NCBI RefSeq assembly: GCF_964199755.1
Contig: NC_133901.1
Coordinates: 22,229,583 to 22,293,582 of the forward strand
DNA: 64,000 bases
Direction of reading: 5' to 3'
Source: Larus michahellis
Taxonomy: Eukaryota > Chordata > Aves > Charadriiformes > Laridae
Shown here: piece by piece, positions 60,601 to 64,000 of the stretch
How positions within the stretch are numbered: position 1 is the stretch's first letter
Layout of the letters: each line of letters starts with the position of its first letter
Notes under the pieces: generated by a model
Database searches by the model: none
Told to the model about the DNA's origin: nothing
The model's input: only the letters and a program-made list of their open reading frames with translations
Position numbers and translations under genes: made by a program

Positions 60601-62803
60601 CAATGAACTCCCACTGCTCCTCCAGTCATACCAGTAAGCCTTGCTTTCTTCTCAAACTAAAAGCACTTCTTTTGATGTAGGAAGTAAATGAAAATATGTG
60701 ACTTTATCAAAGGGGGGGGGAAGATGTTCCCTTTACTGAAAAGCATTGAGGTGAGGCAGGTGCCAGAGGGAAAAACAGGGGAGAAGAGAAGGTTATCAAA
60801 TTCCCACTTAACACTGAAGGTGGAGGCAGGGTGAGAGCGCTGGGAGGTGACGACAGCATGTAATAGCCTAGAGAAAATGTTCTGCTGGAAGAATAACCCT
60901 CCCTGTTTTTGCCAGACATACCATAACAGCTGCACTTTCAAGTCAGTGAAAGTACCTGCTTCAATACAAGTCTCAAAACACTGACTGCTGCTCGAGCACT
61001 TAAAAAACCCCCACAAGCTACTCCTTCTTACAAGCAAGGCTGTGTCATGTAACAAGATGCCCTCAGACACCAGTGCCTCTTTCCTGACTTGCCAGAACAA
61101 AACTTTTAGGTGACCACGCCTGTACTGCAAGCAGCTTTCTTCGCTTTGCCCTTTGGGGGAAGCAGATGCACTGAAGTCGGTGGGGAACTGGATTTTCTGT
61201 CACTCAAGAGCCTCTGCTGTGAATATCAGCCTCTCTGCTCACGGCTGCCCATGAGAACAACACCTCCACCTCAGACGGTTTCTCATACTCCCAGCCAAAA
61301 TCCAAACAGGTCAAGTTTCAGTAGTAGTTTCACGAAGGATGCCTCTTTAAAAAGAGATTTCAATCACAATAAGGAACTAAACATTTTCCATTTAATATGA
61401 CTCGGTAAGAACAGACACAGCTAGTGCTCCTGACATTCCTGTCTTAAAACACTGATTGTGCCCAATGAGATGAAATACTACCTCTCACTTTAAAACATGC
61501 TCTATAATGTATCTTACTCCCATTTTGAGCAAAAATTCGTATCTGCTAAGTTTTACGCTTCTCAGCAGAACAGGCACCCTACTTTGCTTTTTCTTTGACT
61601 TGTTTATTATTAAAAGAACAATGGTTGTGAGTGCTAAGCCGCCTCCAGCACAACCACTCCCAAATTACATCACTGCAAGAACAGTTAAGATGTCAATAAT
61701 AAGGGAAAATAAGACAGCTGATGACTCCACAAATGAAAATAACTTTCCCTAGGACGGTCAGCAGGATTGTAGGAAAGCACATACTTTGCCAATGGACGCA
61801 CTGAAAAGATTACTTATCATTCTGCACAACACGCTGTGCCCACCGACTCTAGAAAATCTGGCACATGAACTGCGCTGCTGGGATTAACTGGCAAAAGGTG
61901 GGACGGGAGGAGGAAAGCAGCCTGAGCAAACGTACTTGTCAGGATTGTGCGCCTCTTGCACTGCTCTTCTACACCTCCGTGCTTTTTTCCTGAGAGTGTG
62001 AAAGGTGTTTCGAACACAAAACGGTTGATGTTGTGATGCATTTCAAAGTCGGTCTTTCGATCTTCGGCTTCTTTCTCTTCAAAGAAAGGTGTGACATATG
62101 TCACCTGGATGTAGGCATATTTTGGATCCAGGTCTTTGGGGTTTACCTGCATAACAGTGGCAAACAATAAAATTTTGTTAAGTGTGACGAACTGTCAATG
62201 CATCTATTATATTTCTGATGCTTTTATCTATCATGGCAATACTGAGTAAAACTGAGACTTCCAAATGTAATATTTAGACCACAGATTAATACAAAGATAT
62301 TTAACTGGGAGGCCCCTAAGACCAGTTAGACTTTTGAATATAGCCAATGGCAAAAGTGTGTGAAAGCTAAATGGGAGAGAAAACAACCTGCTTCTGCATT
62401 GCAGTAAACATCTGCATGCTCTCTGCAGGCACACGCTGGCATATGCTCTCTTCCTGCAATGCCCTGCTGTAACATCGTCGTTTCCATACAGCACCTGCCA
62501 CCCTATAAGGTGAGTGTCCTTTTTTGGTTCTAGAACTAGGTCACAGCAGTTCACACACACACTCGCTCGGTTCACATTCATTCAAAACACAGCTCTCAAA
62601 AGAGGAACCATGCACGCACTTCTCCCCCTCGCACAAGAGCCGCACGTCTTTCATACCTTGTTGGAATCCTGGATGATCTTCACATTATCTATTCCAAACT
62701 TGTCTGCATAAAGTTTCATCAGCCTCTGAGAGATCTCAGACAAGCCAGTTAATTTGGGTTCTTTATAGATATATTCTTTACCTTCCTCTTCTTCAAAAAA
62801 ACC
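54532..62803 (-). CDS. DOCK10: DOCK10 (zizimin-3), C-terminal six exons, partial
   Basis: DOCK10 is a large DOCK-D family guanine-nucleotide exchange factor that activates Cdc42 (and Rac) through its C-terminal DHR2 domain. Six minus-strand exons join in frame to the last 302 residues. In order they encode [18 protein letters not shown], the [18 protein letters not shown] block, the [20 protein letters not shown] block, [37 protein letters not shown] (where the valine nucleotide sensor of DOCK9-type proteins lies), NERLIKEDQ, and a short variable tail. Residues such as [17 protein letters not shown] and [20 protein letters not shown] match DOCK10, as I recall it, better than DOCK9 or DOCK11. 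The gene continues past the right edge of the window. Confidence 0.93.
54652..58260 (-). other. DOCK10 last intron
   Basis: This is a 3.6-kb intron with GTTAGA and AAAAG ends. It contains a T-rich run at about 56,100-56,145 and an AT-rich half near 57,500-58,100. An open plus-strand frame at 55,339-55,755 resembles nothing known. No additional exon is recognised. Confidence 0.6.
58261..58399 (-). CDS. DOCK10: DOCK10 penultimate exon
   Basis: This 139-nt exon lies between TGCTTGCAG and GTTAGA on the minus strand. It encodes [20 protein letters not shown] and [18 protein letters not shown], the last helix of the DHR2 domain. Confidence 0.95.
58731..58831 (-). CDS. DOCK10: DOCK10 exon with the [12 protein letters not shown] nucleotide-sensor segment
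   Basis: This 101-nt exon lies between CCCCCAG and GTAAAT on the minus strand. It begins with the codon for the Val of [19 protein letters not shown] and ends KLLKEIF plus two bases of an Arg codon. The loop around this Val expels nucleotide and Mg from the bound GTPase in DOCK9-type exchange factors. Confidence 0.95.
59479..59669 (-). CDS. DOCK10: DOCK10 exon ([10 protein letters not shown]...)
   Basis: This 191-nt exon lies between GAGTAG and GTAATA on the minus strand. It encodes [20 protein letters not shown], then [20 protein letters not shown] and a helix ending [10 protein letters not shown]. This is part of the DHR2 domain. Confidence 0.95.
59670..61935 (-). other. DOCK10 intron
   Basis: This 2.3-kb intron has GTACGT and GAGTAG ends on the minus strand. 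It contains a minus-strand C-run near 60,711-60,720. No repeat family or exon is recognised. Confidence 0.6.
61936..62146 (-). CDS. DOCK10: DOCK10 exon ([15 protein letters not shown]...)
   Basis: This 211-nt exon lies between CTGTTATGCAG and GTACGT on the minus strand. It encodes [38 protein letters not shown] and [14 protein letters not shown]. It ends one base into a Thr codon that the next exon completes. Confidence 0.96.
62657..62803 (-). CDS. DOCK10: DOCK10 exon ([11 protein letters not shown]...), first in window
   Basis: This 147-nt exon lies between TCTTTCCAAACAG and GTATGA on the minus strand and is in phase 0 at both ends. It encodes [20 protein letters not shown] and [15 protein letters not shown]. 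It is the most upstream DOCK10 exon I can find here. Confidence 0.95.
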
Positions 62804-64000
62804 CTGTTTGGAAAGAAAGGGAAGGATATAGTGAACACAAGAGGCAGGGCAAAGCCAGAATTGAGATGCGTACACCAGGAGTGTTGCCTGTATATCCACC
62901 AGAGCCTCCAGTATGCCATTTTCAGCACTTAAGGTAAAAGCTTACCTCTCTCAACTCCTAGCAGACACATACCTAGAGGTCTGCAGTTATACTGGTCTGG
63001 TATCACCTAAGTTACCGAGGAAATAACTCATACACGTTCATTCATGTAAGAGACCTATCTGTTTAAAGAGTTAAAATGCTTTCTTGAGAACGCTGATGTG
63101 TGTATGATGAAAAAAGACTAATGAATTAAAAATCAGAAATTAAAAATTTTTTAAATTTTAATAATTTGGTTAAATTAACTATTTTGGAAGCACTATGCTA
63201 ACAGAACATGAGTGTACCAGCTGTTTGCTGGGCTGGGGTGCATGCAGCATTGCACCTCCAGGACACCCTATCTGGGAGCTACGTGTGCAGGCAAAGGCTG
63301 GGCACTGCACAGAGCAGTGCGCCCGTGGTAATGTGCAGGGCATGGCATGGGGAGCACCTGGGAACTGGTCTGCGGCTGTTCAGGGCAGCTGACAAGGAGC
63401 TCTGGTAGCATCTTGAAAGGCCGTATGGAATTGCAGCATTTTCACAGACAATTAGTAAATGATAAACATTTGAAAAGAGAAAAAAAAAAAAGACACACAG
63501 ACTGTACTCCTTTGCAAAAAAACCGCAATCCTGTTAAGGTCATTTACTTATTACACTGCACGGACTTTGCAGAGCTTTAGTAAAAGCCCGCACTGAAGAG
63601 CTGAACAAGAACCTGTCAGGCTTCAGAAGAATTGCCGACCTCAGAAAATTAACACAGCATTGCAGCACGTGCAGGTGAGACACTCAACTGCTACATGATG
63701 AACGTGTACATCAGCACTCTGCGAGAAGCTCTCCCAGCTGAGCAGAACGCAGCAGGTGCCCCATTAACGAGGACTGGATTTATCCCAACACCATGAGCAG
63801 CACCAGCCCTCCTCCTAGGATTCCGTATGCTGCTGCTGGAATCTGGCAGCGTTAACCACTGCAGCTGTACCCAAAGCCTCCTCCTTTCACCTTAACGCAA
63901 AGTGACCCAAAGGAAAATACCTGAAACTGCAGGGATAAAGGGGAAAGGAAGACAGCATTAACGATGTCAGACCCAAAGCCCTTTAAACTTAATACCATGT
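62804..64000 (-). other. DOCK10 intron, runs off the right edge
   Basis: This is the intron upstream of the first in-window DOCK10 exon. I looked for the preceding segment (the RVAFFGQ-like region of DHR2) and did not find it, so that exon must lie beyond the window. There is an A-run near 63,480. Confidence 0.65.

Noticed and set aside
54532-62803. Assignment to DOCK9 or DOCK11 instead of DOCK10
   Set aside because: DOCK9 would fit beside GUCY1B2 on 13q. However, [32 protein letters not shown] and [19 protein letters not shown] agree with DOCK10 as I remember it and differ from DOCK9 and DOCK11.
1-64000. CRISPR arrays, bacterial operons, prophage or insertion sequences
   Set aside because: The window is vertebrate nuclear DNA with spliced genes. 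No regularly spaced repeats or prokaryotic gene layout are present.

Overview
The window looks like chromosomal DNA from a bird. The evidence is several CR1-type LINE fragments, two of them with the short tandem 3' end ATTCTATGATTCTATG, together with compact vertebrate introns, CpG-rich promoter DNA, and three vertebrate genes whose exons can be joined in frame across splice sites. The species cannot be named from the sequence alone.

Left part (1-12,100): no protein gene that I can support. There is a small GC/CpG-rich patch at about 10,325-10,570, one isolated exon-like segment on the minus strand at 9,597-9,688, and then a strong CpG island (about 11,860-12,330) that is the promoter and first exon of the next gene.

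12,130-31,018 (+): a complete 16-exon gene for a soluble guanylate cyclase beta-2-like subunit (780 codons by my joining). It has the haem-pocket His and the Y-x-S-x-R motif, a coiled-coil signalling helix, a cyclase domain with both metal-binding Asp residues and the Glu/Cys guanine-selecting pair, and a C-terminal CaaX box (CTLL). Its introns carry CR1 fragments.

35,907-40,585 (-): a three-exon gene I identify as CCDC195, a small protein with an N-terminal coiled coil and a conserved C-terminal VSFLLPMDMSSY block. It is tail-to-tail with the cyclase gene.

40,586-53,960: intergenic DNA with CpG clusters, a 50-bp minisatellite, CR1 fragments and some AT-rich blocks that resemble conserved non-coding elements.

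54,532-62,803 (-): the last six coding exons (302 codons) of DOCK10, covering the C-terminal part of the DHR2 (Rho-family GEF) domain and the tail. The gene continues beyond the right edge.

The most interesting point is the neighbourhood. As I recall it, DOCK10 and CCDC195 belong to the human 2q36 block (SERPINE2-FAM124B-CUL3-DOCK10), whereas GUCY1B2 (a pseudogene in human) lies at 13q14 beside FAM124A and SERPINE3. These two blocks are ancient paralogous regions. The cyclase here may therefore be an ohnolog of GUCY1B2 that was kept in this lineage and lost in mammals, or GUCY1B2 itself in a different position. The three genes share no known pathway: one makes cGMP, one is a Cdc42/Rac exchange factor, and one has no known function.
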